DNA from: Hypomyces perniciosus
Lineage: Eukaryota; Ascomycota; Sordariomycetes; Hypocreales; Hypocreaceae
Reading direction: 5' to 3'
DNA: 64,000 nucleotides
Assembly (NCBI GenBank): GCA_008477525.1
Contig: SPDT01000009.1
Coordinates: 930,001-994,000 of the forward strand
Below are positions 1 through 9,487 of this stretch, one piece after another. Below the pieces are notes generated by a model. The model was given only the letters and a program-made list of their open reading frames with translations. It was not told where the DNA came from and did not search any database. How positions within the stretch are numbered: position 1 is the first letter of the stretch; every line of letters starts with the position of its first letter. The translations under genes and the position numbers were made by a program.

Positions 1-380
1 ATATGGGAAAGAGGCCATAATAAATCTACTATGAACTAAGCAATCAGAAGTTTGATCAGACAGTAGCTACCTAAGCGCTTATGCATTGTCCAGTGATTGA
101 TCTGTAATGAAAAACGGCTACTAGTATTACACGGCGGTCACCTAACTGGTGAGGTGGCCTGAACTGGTAACCATGCCACGTCCCACTTATTCGCAGTTCG
201 GTTTCCTCTCAGCTCATAAGCTGGTGCTCGACACCAAGGCGGCCACATCAGCAAGGCGGCCACTTTTTTGTTGAAAATGAAGCTATCCGCGTTTTCTATA
301 ACTATAGCCGGTAACAGAGTCATAACAATAATATGGTTAAATTCGCCCCTCAATTCTCTATCGCCTAACAGTTTTCGCAG

Positions 381-607
381 CTTCAAAAAACACCTTTTTT
401 GACGTAGTTATGTTGTTTTTGCTCGGCTGCCTCAACAAGCCGCTGTGCTCTCTTGAGGTCATCAACCTTCTACTATACCATTTGGCGCCCTTGGGCCACA
501 GTTAATATGCCCCCTGACTTCAAGGGCTTATTCTTGAAGGCTCTTCGTAATCGTTGCGTTTCCTCGGCCTTCTTTGTGCGGTTGAGGTCGCGTTTTGTTT
601 AGACTAG
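381..607 (-). pseudogene. pogo/Fot1-like transposase C-terminal tail remnant
   Basis: Read on the minus strand, this stretch encodes a highly basic, Lys/Arg-rich helix followed by a motif of the type LTVxxGRxMV and a second charged helix, interrupted by two adjacent stop codons. That layout is typical of the tail downstream of the DDE_1 domain in fungal pogo/Fot1-like transposases. The catalytic domain is absent: the segment is cut on its upstream side by the solo LTR at 623-829. Assignment rests on the character of the tail only, so it is tentative. Confidence 0.4.
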
Positions 608-622
608 CTCTGTGGCATGAAT

Positions 623-829
623 TGTCGGATAACGTCGGTCTAGTTGTTGGAAGAAGTAAAAATTGTGTATGTAAGGGAACCTGTGATCTGACGTGAGGTG
701 AAACAGAACGCGCAGCATTCTGTTTCTATGATAGAAGGATTGGAAGGGAAACCATTTTTACGGAAGGACGAACGGTGCCCCATCTTCGTAATGTGTTCAA
801 GCTGACTACGTAACTGTAGTTTTCCAACA
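623..829 (-). repeat. Solo LTR, family 1 (207 bp), nested in another LTR
   Basis: This segment begins TGTCGGATAACG and ends TTTTCCAACA, the TG...CA ends expected of an LTR. It is a diverged copy of 39746-39982: the terminal blocks match almost base for base and the middle differs by indels. No coding interior flanks it. The five bases on either side do not match, so no target-site duplication is visible; truncation or recombination may explain this. The strand is arbitrary. Confidence 0.65.
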
Positions 830-911
830 AATACAGTCACTGCTTGCACCCCTCCTGCGTATCTCGTTCTAAGCTCTATCACTCTCTTCTTGTGCTTCCC
901 CGTTCTTGACA
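830..911 (-). repeat. LTR family 2 terminal fragment
   Basis: Read on the minus strand from 911 the sequence starts TGTCAAGAACGGG and then runs through a block containing AAGAAGAGAGTGATAGAG. The same start and block occur at 35732 onward. The copy stops exactly where the family 1 LTR begins at 829, so one LTR appears to have inserted into, or recombined with, the other. Confidence 0.5.
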
Positions 912-1082
912 CTTAAGTGCCTTATTTCCACATCAACTACAATTACCGAGGTGCACACTTTACTTTCACTGGCTATAACGGTTTTGACAGCTTTTTCATA
1001 TTTTCAATTATCTCCGAGTGACCTCCAGATGAACTAGCGCGTATTTCAATTGCCATGAATTCCTCCCCAACCATTGCTATAT

Positions 1083-1807
1083 TTAAGCAAACATATGGTG
1101 CTTTTTGAAATCATCCCATTTGAGATGGAACAAGCCTTGCAGGTCAGAATTCCTAAGCAATTTACAATCTACTTTATGGCCCTCCTTATTCCAGCCAGTG
1201 GTCTGGCAGGGCTGACAAACGCATAGCGTTAGAGAAGTCAAACATATTACACCAGCTAAACGATTGCATGCTTACCTTGTCACAATACCCGAAAACGGTA
1301 CATTTTGCACACCGTTTCAGCGAGTTCCTCTTTTGATCACATCCATGGCATACACCTACACCTGTTCCTGATATTGCGTACTTCTGTACCCGGTCATTGA
1401 GCAAAAACAAGTCATTCAATGTGGCAGGAAAAATCTGTTGACGGTTTAGTTAGTACTGGGGGTTAGGGTGAAAAAAGTTTTTTTCAGAGAGATATGGAGG
1501 TTACCGTTAGTGCTGGTGGGGTCTCGTGTCGAATTCCAATAGACGAATCTAGGAAGCCATGTTGTTCAGCGTAGATAATGGCAATGGTGTAACCCGTTTG
1601 AATCTGAGGGGTTACTTCTTGGCCACGATCATCTGTATGGAAGGCTATCGGAACTGTGTGGCCAGATTTGTCCTTGACAATGAGTCTCAAGCGGAAGATA
1701 TATTCAATCTCGACAATCTCGGCAAGGAAGCACCAATGCTTGCGTGGGCGATATGTGAACCCATTTGCTGTATCAAAGTACTCGAGGTCGATATGATCAT
1801 CCCATGG
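1083..1807 (-). CDS. MYND zinc-finger protein, three exons, start codon not visible
   Basis: Three exons join in phase: about 1807-1505, 1434-1276 and 1211-1083 (stop TAA). Intron 1435-1504 has donor GTAACC and a perfect TACTAAC branch site 12 nt before its acceptor; intron 1212-1275 has donor GTAAGC. The N-terminal ~100 residues (motifs YFDxxNGFTYxPRKHWCFLAE, then IRHE) match the N-terminal part I know from a fungal MYND family. The spliced zinc finger has the full ligand order: CHGC, CAKC, YC, PCQ, then H and C in GHKVDC. About 195 codons are open. Upstream of the Leu-Pro-Trp at 1802-1810 the frame meets TGA without any ATG, so the start was lost or lies in an unseen exon. A mariner end begins only 135 bp upstream at 1943 and may have removed the promoter. 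MYND fingers bind proline-rich partner peptides; the cellular role here is unknown. Confidence 0.75.
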
Positions 1808-1942
1808 TAGCTCACTAAAGCTAGGAAAGGCCGACTCGTTTCATAAACTAGCACACTCAGAGGCTTCTTTCCTTTCCCTTAAGTTATAAGTAGAAAGAAA
1901 ATCAGCTCAGGCTCGTACACTTTGAAGCCCGAATTTCAACTA

Positions 1943-3218
1943 TAGTTATGAGCAAAACTAGCTTCCTCTTGACTTATTCTCTTGCAATTGTAAAGCCGGG
2001 CCCACACAGTTTAATTTCAGAAATTCATACACTGTATACTTCTTAGCTCGGACGACGTGACTTCCGGAATTATTTTTTGCCGGCATCCAATGTCGGCAGG
2101 AGCCGCCTGCATTAGGTGGCGATACGTCCCTGGCGTTGAAACGGAGCAAACCTAAACCTTGCATCTCCGCAAATGGCACCTAAGTTATCTAAGATCCAGC
2201 GAATTGAGCTCCAGAACGTTATTATAAGTAAGTTGCAGGGTAAGGTGTAAATTAAAGACAAAATTATAGCCAAAAATATTATCTCTTGCACTCCACGAAC
2301 CATCCGCAACGCACGATCGAATATACTTCGATATGGTATAATCGATGCCCCTCGTAAAACCACAGGTTGACCCAGGGAAGTGACAGAAAATATGTGGCTT
2401 GCTTTGCAGAATCAGTTAGATCAGAACTCTTATATAAGTCAACAAGACCTGGCAGATTTTCTTTGCATAGAATATGGTATTAATATGTCACGATTTACTA
2501 TTAGCAGAATACTAAAATGAGCTGGATAGACTAAGAAGGTCACACAAAACATCGCAAAAGAGCGTAATTAAGATCTGCGAGACGATTCTATAGAGAGATG
2601 ATCCTATTATGAACTTAAAAAAATGGGTTTTTTTAATGAAAGCGGAAGCGATCGTGGTCTTGCGATACTGGGACGGGGTTACGCTCCGAAAGGTGTAATG
2701 CCAGTGCAGATCAAGCGATTCCATCGAGGAAGGAGAGTTCAATTTCTGCCAGCATACACCATAGATGATGTTATCTATTGCGAGGTGTATGAAGAAAATA
2801 TAGATGTTCATGTAGTCGAGGGCTTCCTCTAAAGGCTATTGCCGCATTGCAGCAGATACCCAGAGCCGAGATCCGTCATCTTCATGGACAACGCCTCATT
2901 CCACTTCTTCTCCCCAAAAACAAAAGAGATGATAGCTGAAGGAGGCGTGATACTAGAATACCAGCCGCCGTATTCGCCAGACTTGAATCCGATCGAGTAT
3001 TTCTTTGGCTCACTCAAGAATCGCATAAGGAAAAGATCTCGGGAGGATGAGGATCTTATACAGGGCGACTTCAAGCCGTATGTGCAAATGCAGATCAGAA
3101 TTGTAGGACAGGACAAGAAAAGTGCTAGGGGCCACTTTAGAAAGACACAAATTCATGTTGAAGATCCTCTACAGTGGAGTGCGAAATACATAAAGTGTCC
3201 GCGATTTCGTATTGAACT
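1943..3218 (+). mobile_element. Tc1/mariner-type element, decayed copy 1
   Basis: The left end follows a TA dinucleotide (1941-1942) and begins TAGTTATGAGC, one base off the CAGTTATGAGC end of the better copy at 10816-12091. The 5' untranslated parts of the two copies align, including a block around TTCCGGAAT, and both reach the transposase start at a similar distance. The right terminus is not clear: sequence after about 3190 no longer matches copy 2, and a different repeat begins near 3213. The right boundary is therefore an estimate from the 1.27-kb length of copy 2. Confidence 0.65.
2173..3175 (+). pseudogene. Mariner-type DDE transposase pseudogene (copy 1)
   Basis: ATG at 2173 opens a frame aligned throughout with the 333-codon transposase at 10859-11860. 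It holds an N-terminal HTH region, then the DDE core: an acidic residue in FNESGSDRG near 2634, the second Asp in VIFMDNASFHF near 2882, and the third in QPPYSPDLNPIEY near 2965. Several in-frame stops (TAA and TGA between 2245 and 2600) and indels break it; the C-terminal half from about 2620 is the best preserved. The element cannot move itself. Confidence 0.8.
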
Positions 3219-3290
3219 TCTTTCCGCACGGACCATTTTTAGGGGGGCCTTGTGGCTTATCCAGTGCGGGGCTCAAGCTGGTGCGTATTT
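3213..3290 (+). repeat. Dispersed repeat shared with 5126-5205
   Basis: The block CTTTCCGCACGGACC ... GTGGCTTATCCAGTGCG recurs, diverged, at 5126-5205 as CTTTCCGCACGCACC ... GTGGCTTATACAGTGCG in the same orientation. It lies between the transposase relic and the next ORF in this copy, and between the LINE tail and the NLR in the other. Too short and diverged to classify. Confidence 0.45.
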
Positions 3291-3540
3291 TTGAGATGGC
3301 ACCTTACAGTATGTAAATGTCACGCGGCAGTCAAATTCTTGCGGAGACATGGATCAATAGCCTGGCAGAACCCCTTCCTTCTTCTCACGGAAGAAATCTC
3401 TTGCTTAGACTCTCTGTATCTTGGGTATTTTCGAAATCTAATATCTTCCGGGCGTTAATAAAGATCCTTATATATGAGAACAGAGGTCCCATTCATTCAC
3501 TTGGTTTGCCAATTATAGACGACCATTTCTCGGCTATAGT

Positions 3541-3891
3541 TTGATGACAATGGAACGAGCTGTCCGCGATATCCAGGAGCCATGCTGGCCTAACAGCTGT
3601 GCAAACGGTTTCGTGTCTCGTAACAAACTTTCAGAGACACCCACCCCCTCATCTAGCACTCCCGCGACATCTACTGGCGGGTTTGGAGGGTTTGGTGCTT
3701 CTTCCACGACACGCACTCCCTCATCTAGCACTCCCACGACATCTACTGGCGGGTTTGGTGGCTTTGGCGGTCCTCCCATGACGCCAATTAAATCTATTTG
3801 CAGCGATTCTGCGAAAACCAAGCCAATTATCGATGGGCAACTTAGCAACATGGATGGGTTAGACATGAAGGACTACATCAATCAAGACTGA
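3541..3891 (+). CDS. Small ORF with two FG-rich repeats, function unknown
   Basis: This 116-residue frame has two copies of a 72-bp direct repeat (starting at 3649 and 3721) that encode a Ser/Thr/Pro-rich linker followed by GGFGGFG. Phe-Gly clusters separated by Ser/Thr linkers resemble nucleoporin FG regions, but two repeats in an isolated ORF do not establish such a role. The first ATG is at 3544; no intron or partner gene was found. It may be the C-terminal exon of a decayed gene. I do not recognise a family. Confidence 0.35.
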   Translation: MMTMERAVRDIQEPCWPNSCANGFVSRNKLSETPTPSSSTPATSTGGFGGFGASSTTRTPSSSTPTTSTGGFGGFGGPPMTPIKSICSDSAKTKPIIDGQLSNMDGLDMKDYINQD

Positions 3892-4140
3892 AACACGAAC
3901 TATTGTATCGTTTCTGACCTTAGTTGCTTCTAGATGCCAATCAGATTGATACAGCACCTGCAAGCCTGCTTGAAACATCTAGCCGCGATGGAATTGCTTG
4001 ATTTACATTGGCGTTACACCTTTTTTTTAGCCCCTCCCTTGTCCTTGAGCCCTATGCTCTTATCGCACCCACTCATGCCTATGAAGGCCATCTGGTAGGA
4101 ACAAAAGTACGATCTTTCGTATGAACACATATTCATCTCG

Positions 4141-4853
4141 CATACAATTACAATTACAATTTATTTATTAACGCCCGGCGGGTCTAGCCGAAAGGGCAAC
4201 TTTAGCTAGTGTACATCTGTGTTTCTCAAGCTTTGCCATGTATCCTAAAGCCCATATAGTCTCCTTTTCCTGTTTATGCTGTTTTGCGCTCCTTATTTCT
4301 TGCGTTTTCTCGTAGTTAGTAGTATCATTAGCAAGCCAGCTTGGAGGCGATTCTACAAGTGTTCAGCGTCCTATCTTCGGCGGCTGAAGCGTTGCCTGCT
4401 GTTCGTCCCACGAGGTGGTAAAGGTTAGGTCGGTTGTAGAGTGGTTTACGGGGTAAGGGGTGCGGTTCATTCCCGCGGCTAATTGGCATCTAGTCGGCCA
4501 GTGGCCATTGCGAACCGGATTGCTGCTCGCACTGCTTCTAGGTTTGGCGTCCATTTGTCGCCATCTGCCGGTGACTTTCCTCCCAAGTAAAAGGAGATGT
4601 TGCCTCTTTGTGTTTCTGTGCATTGGAGCATCTCTGTTCGTTGTGTTGTCCACTTTCTGCATCGAAAGAGGAAGTGATCAACCGTTTCTCTTGCTTGTCC
4701 GCATTCGCATTCATCTGACGATGTTGCATTGATCCGATAGAGGTACGCATTCAATCTTGCCATACCTGTTCTGAGTTGCGCGAGCACCCTAGCTTCGTGC
4801 CGCGATAGGCGGTCGTAGATCAGTCTCACAACTTTATGTACCAATTTAGTCAA
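4141..4853 (-). mobile_element. 5'-truncated LINE (Tad-like) 3' end
   Basis: On the minus strand, codons from 4853 to about 4479 encode the C-terminal tail of a fungal non-LTR reverse transcriptase: basic RL..R..A.V..QLRTG..RL..YL, then a Cys/His knuckle of the form C-x-C-x8-H-x4-C in ECECGQARETVDHFLFRC. Upstream RT and RNase H domains are missing, as expected from 5' truncation. A roughly 330-bp 3' untranslated part follows and ends at 4170-4141 in short repeats of AATTGT, like the simple-repeat tail of I/Tad-type LINEs. Confidence 0.7.
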
Positions 4854-4868
4854 TTTGAATTATTAATA

Positions 4869-4898
4869 TACAGTTATGTGCATAAATGGCTTCCTCTC
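4869..4898 (+). repeat. Mariner terminal-repeat fragment
   Basis: TA at 4869-4870 is followed by CAGTTATGTGCATAAATGGC and then TTCCTCT, a close match to the terminal sequence of the mariner copies at 1943 and 12091. No transposase follows and no partner terminus was found nearby, so this is either an end scrap or one side of an internally deleted derivative. Confidence 0.5.
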
Positions 4899-5125
4899 TG
4901 CACACACACACTTTTTTAGGGTCATCGTGGATACTTTAGGGTACAATTACCTACTTAGTTGTGGCCAAAAAGCCATAAGTGGAGGAAATATTTGGGCCTA
5001 AGCGCACGGTTGTTGACGTAAACTGGCCAACTAGAGAGGTATTTTTAAGTACCTACAAGTAGGTAGAGTGAGCAACAGTGCGGGCTAACGTCGTCAGTAC
5101 CTAGCCTCTTTCGCCAGGTACAGTC

Positions 5126-5205
5126 AAACGTCTTTCCGCACGCACCAGTTTTGCGGGGCTAGTGGCTTATACAGTGCGAAACTCATCAGAACATTATGTG
5201 CCTAC
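5126..5205 (+). repeat. Second copy of the 3213-3290 repeat
   Basis: Diverged copy in the same orientation; see 3213-3290. The remaining 5206-5591 stretch holds a CT-rich block (5325-5358) just before the NLR region and no other recognisable gene. Confidence 0.4.
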
Positions 5206-5591
5206 CGAATACTCCTCAAGGGACTTAGCAATTTAGCCAGTTTCGGCTGAATTCTAGTTCTGGCTCAGCTTAGTCACGTCCACAAAGTTTATCTTTACTG
5301 CTATCGACTATTGTTACATATTCTTCGCTCTTCTCTTTGCCTCTCTCCTTTGTCTCGATATGCGTGCGTTGTGGACGGCGAAAAGTTTCACTATGTACAA
5401 GATAACGGCGAATATGTCAGCAAATCAGCCTTACCTTGTTGAAGCCGTCGTCCCTCGACCAACAAGGCAGCAACCCCACACGTTAGGCATAGACAATGGC
5501 GCCTTGCGACCGGCTTTGACGTTGCTACATAGCTTGCAGCATGATGACTTTGCAGACACCATCGTAGACGTTCATCAACGTGCGCAATACA

Positions 5592-8386
5592 ATGTCAAGA
5601 CATCCCAAAACCGACCAGGACACTGTCAACTATGACAGACCGATGCGACGAAGTGACTTCAAAATAGCAATTATCTGCGCACTGCAAGTTGAATACGACG
5701 CTGTTTGTCTGCTCGTCGATGAGTTCTGGGATGACAATGGCGATACTTTCGGTCGGGCAGAGGGAGACTCGAACTTCTACACAACGGGTCGCCTTGGTAG
5801 TCACGATGTCGTCATACTTCCTCTCGCAAGCATCGGCAAGAGCAGTGCAGCCAGCGCAGTTGCAAACTTACGCATGAGTTTTACTGCTATCCGACTGGCT
5901 CTACTTGTTGGAATCTGTGGCGGAGCACCTTCAGGCCCACGAGGAGAGATTCTGCTAGGAGATGTGATCATTAGTGACGAAGCGAAGCCTTACGACTACG
6001 GCAAACGATACTCGGACGGATTCAGACGTACCGAGAACTTTGGCTACAATACAAGCAACTTCAATAGGGACGTTCGTGGCTTGTTGAATATTCTGGGTAC
6101 GGATCGGGGTATGTGGCAATTTGAGGACCAAACAAGTCATTATTTGCGGTGCCTTCAGGAAGTAGCAGCATCCTATAACCGGCAGGCCAAATATGCCTAC
6201 CCAGGAGCGGCGGAGGACAAGCTTTTCGAGTCGACATATCGTCACAAACATCATCAACGCGCACCATGCATTTGTCGCGACTGCCATGCCGACTCAGATC
6301 CAGTATGCGACGAAGCTCTCAAGGCTTCGTGTCTCGAGACGGACTGTGACGTAAGTCGCATCATATCAAGACAACGATTGGCCTCGAAACAAAGATTAGA
6401 ACTCGAAGGGCAAGTTGAGGCTCAGCGCCCAAACATACACTTTGGACGTGTCGCGTCGGCCGACACGGTGCTGAAGTCAGCGAAAGATCGGGACGGGCTG
6501 AGCCAAGAATTCCAAGCCATCGGATTTGAGATGGAGGCCGCTGGCTTCTTCAATGAGTTACCGTGCATCGTCATCAAAGGCGGCTGCGATTATGCCGATT
6601 CACATAAGTCCAAGAGATGACAGCCATTCGCGGCGGCAACTGCCGCATCCGCATGCAAGGCGCTAGTGGAGCGGTATCACCAGGCTGATCTGCTGCCGGA
6701 GGAAACTTCTAGAGGCCGTAAACGTGGCAGAGTAGATCATGCACACTCAGCCATCTATGTCATTCCATTGCTCAAGAATGAGCGCTTCGTTGGAAGACAA
6801 GATACGCTACGGATGCTAAGAGAAATGCTCTTCAACAAACGGACCTTCTGTCGTGCTGCTTTGGTGGGGTTAGGGGGTATTGGTAAAACACAAGTATCCT
6901 TGCAGCTGGCTTACTTGTTGAAGGGCGAGTTCCATGACGAGGATGGCAGAGAATGCTCGGTGCTTTGGGTTCCTGCGCTAAGCATGGCGACATTTGAACA
7001 AGCTTGTGCAGACATCGCAAGACGCATACCTCACTTAAGAAACGCAGAAGAGGATCCCAAGCAAATTGTAAAAGACTACTTCAGCACGGAAACCGCAGGT
7101 AAATGGCTTCTTGTCCTGGACAATGCGGACGATCATGACCTTATATTCGGCCCCCCCGAAAGACCAGGAGGCATATTCGAGTTCCTGCCACGAAGTGGCT
7201 TAGGTTCCGTTTTGGTCACAACTCGCGATCGTCAAGTTGCGGTTGACTTTGCGGAGAACAATGTTGTGAGCTTGGCGGAAATGGAAATGGACGAAGCCGA
7301 GACTTTTTTCCGAAAGTCTTTGATTAAAAAAGCCTTCTTGACGCTAAGGAAGCCGTTACGTCGCTGCTTAAACTCCTTAATGGGATCCCATTGGCAATTA
7401 CACAGGCAGCTGCGTACATCAATAGCACTCAGATTACAATTATCGAATATCTTAGCCTCCTTCAGAGTGTTTCGCAGGATCAAATCAATGTCTTGAGTCG
7501 CCACTTTCAAGACTCTACGCGATATCCCGGATCCCAAAATGCAATAGCATTGACATGGTTAACATCATTTGATAAGATCACCAAGACGGAGCCGGTAGCA
7601 GCAGATTTGCTGATATTTATCTCATACATTGAGCCCAAAGGCATACCGCGCTCTCTGCTTCCCAAAGGAGAGTCTCGGGAGCAATTTTTGCATGCTATAG
7701 GCACTCTGCTTGGTTATGCATTTCTAATCCCAAGACGAGAGGAAACGTATGATATGCACAGCCTTGTGCATATCGCCACTAAAGTATGGAGGGCAGGATC
7801 TGCAGATGCCATGAATCTTGTCATCCGACGAGTAGCCTTGGTACTTCCCAACAATGACTACGAGAATCGCGAGAAATGGAGGGCATACATTCCACATGCA
7901 TTAAAGATTTTGCGGGATAATGTGAACTCTGAGAGTAACGATTCTCAGAGTCTAGGTTTCCGGGTAGGGCTGTGTTTGGAACTGGATGGAAGGATTCGAG
8001 AGGCAGTGCCACTGCTGGAGCATGTAGTGGCCGTTCAGGAGAGGACGCTAAGCGAAGAACACCCAGATCGACTAGCATCACAGCATACACTCGCAGGAGC
8101 ATACCAAGCCGACGGACAGATCAAGAAGGCAGTGCCACTGCTGGAGCATGTAGTGGCCATTGAGAAGAGGACGCTAAGCGAAGAACACCCAGATCGACTA
8201 GCATCACAGCATGAGCTCGCAGCAGCATACCAAGCCGACGGACAGATCAAGAAGGCAGTGCCACTGCTGGAGCATGTAGTGGCTGTTCGGGAGAGGACGG
8301 TAGGCGAAGAACACCCAGATCGACTAGCATCACAGCATACACTCGCACGAGCATACCGAGCCGAGGCTGAGCGCGAAGAGGAATAA
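5592..8386 (+). pseudogene. NLR-type gene: PNP + NB-ARC + TPR, broken by one stop and one frameshift
   Basis: ATG at 5592 opens a purine-nucleoside-phosphorylase-like domain (roughly residues 25-340) with the family motifs GxCGGxPSG near the middle and FEMEAAGFFN followed by CxVIKGGCDYADSHK at its end. An in-frame TGA at 6618-6620 sits where this family has Trp right after the DSHKxKR motif. The frame resumes into an NB-ARC domain: P-loop GLGGIGKT (about 6868), Walker B LLVLDNADD (about 7110), TTRDR (about 7219). Near 7345 the frame shifts by one base; after it the GIPLAITQAAAYI motif and a winged-helix-like region continue in frame 2, ending in TPR repeats and TAA at 8384-8386. Fungal NLRs of this layout are candidates for non-self recognition and regulated cell death. 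With both lesions read as real the gene encodes only a PNP-domain protein. Confidence 0.85.
8001..8378 (+). repeat. Three near-identical 126-bp TPR repeats
   Basis: Units start at 8001, 8127 and 8253, exactly 126 bp (42 codons) apart, each encoding a TPR motif of the AVPLLEHVVAxxERT ... EEHPDRLASQHxLAxAY type. They differ at only a handful of bases per unit, including synonymous sites, which points to recent duplication or concerted evolution rather than long separate histories. High internal identity of the C-terminal repeats is a known trait of fungal NLR recognition domains. Confidence 0.9.
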
Positions 8387-8734
8387 GCTGCAGGCCGGAT
8401 GAATTATTTCAACGATACCTGTAACCTTATATGATGCCCCAGCCAGTCGGGATGCGCGGGAAGGCACTGCTAGCGTGATCCGGAGCTCAAGACATTTCAG
8501 CCTGTAATTAAAAAGCGTGCCTAGTATTATTTTGAGAACAGCAATACGCTAAAGACGCATAAGAATATGCCCCAGTATATCCAGGATTTAATTCGTGAAA
8601 AGGATAAACTTAATTCAGAACGCAGAAGTAAAAAGCGAAAAGCCTCTTTCTCGGGCAGCCAGCCTACCATTTATATTCATAATGTCTTACCTGGACATTC
8701 CTCTCAAGCCTGAAGCCAGGGCCGGCACTTGCCT
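8387..8734. other. Intergenic, nothing recognised
   Basis: Short spacer after the NLR stop. It has a Lys/Arg-rich scrap around 8590-8660 (KRDKLNSERRSKKRKASF in one frame) followed by a PTIYIHNVLPGHSS-like stretch, which resembles the linker of the gene family at 10400-10500 and 13080-13200. It may be a fourth, very short fragment of that family. Confidence 0.35.
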
Positions 8735-9330
8735 GGCGAGAGCCTACAATCTTAGCGTATAATCTTATGAAAGCTTTAAACTCCTCCCCAACAAGATTCT
8801 CGTGCTCCTTCTAATGCATTTTGATGTATGCCTTTAGTTCCACAAAAAATTCCTCGATTGGATTAAGATGTGGTGAGTATTGTGGTAAAAAGAGTAATTT
8901 TACTCCTGCACTGGCGCATAGATGTTCAATCGTCTCGTTATTATGCCAAGAGGCATTATCAATAATAAGAGCAGATCTAGGCTCTGGCCATTTGCTGCAG
9001 CGATGTAGCAGCTACTTAATAAAGTCCTCAAACTATAACGCATCCGTGCGGCTGGTATATATGCGTATGAGCAGGATGCCATCCTATGTATACGCTGGGA
9101 GAATCTGATGCCTTTGCTTACATTTCAATCCATTAACCAACACTGGAGTTTACCCTTGTGGAGCCTATCCCATGCATCGCTTGCAAATGTTGCCACCATC
9201 TAATTTGAGGTCCCCATTATGCATTTCAATATGCGCTTCGTACGGAGTAAAATGCGTTTAAATCTATAGCCTCACACTATATACGTTTTACGTCGCACAC
9301 TTTTCTTTAATTTGTGAATAGCTTCGTACA
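8735..9330 (-). pseudogene. DDE_3 transposase fragment of a second Tc1-like family
   Basis: The minus strand encodes, with several stops and frame changes, the catalytic half of a Tc1/IS630-type transposase: ILPAYT, then LIIDNASWHNNETI (second Asp), then LFLPQYSPHLNPIEEFF with the DDE-type terminal block. The signature differs from the mariner copies in this window (IDNASWH and SPHLNPIEEFF against MDNASFH and SPDLNPIEY), so it is a separate family. No terminal repeats were found. Confidence 0.75.
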
Positions 9331-9385
9331 TAAGTTTTGATCCTTAGTACTGGGTAAACTCCTCATGCGCTGCTGTATGAAATGC

Positions 9386-9447
9386 TCACGTGATCACCTG
9401 GTATGGAATGGCATGGAATGGCATGGAAGGTTGAGGACAGGTGTCCT
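9386..9447 (+). promoter_or_regulatory. E-box-like palindrome plus AGGACAGGTGTCCT element
   Basis: TCACGTGA at 9386-9393 and the near-palindrome AGGACAGGTGTCCT at 9434-9447 lie upstream of family copy 1. The paralogous gene at 14438 has TCACGTGA and a perfect AGGACACGTGTCCT palindrome at a similar distance upstream. Conservation of both elements between diverged paralogues suggests binding sites. A short tandem TGGCATGGAA repeat sits between them here. Confidence 0.4.
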
Positions 9448-9487
9448 TTGTGGCGTATTAGTGCCAGTAGTTGACCAGCGAGAAGCA

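Noticed and set aside
4880..5100. Complete small mariner MITE starting at 4871
   Set aside because: Only one terminal repeat found; no complementary end within a plausible distance.
5360..5635. 91-codon frame upstream of the NLR
   Set aside because: It overlaps the true NLR start at 5592 in another frame and has no family features.
5955..6287. Long antisense frame within the PNP domain
   Set aside because: Shadow of a conserved coding frame on the opposite strand.
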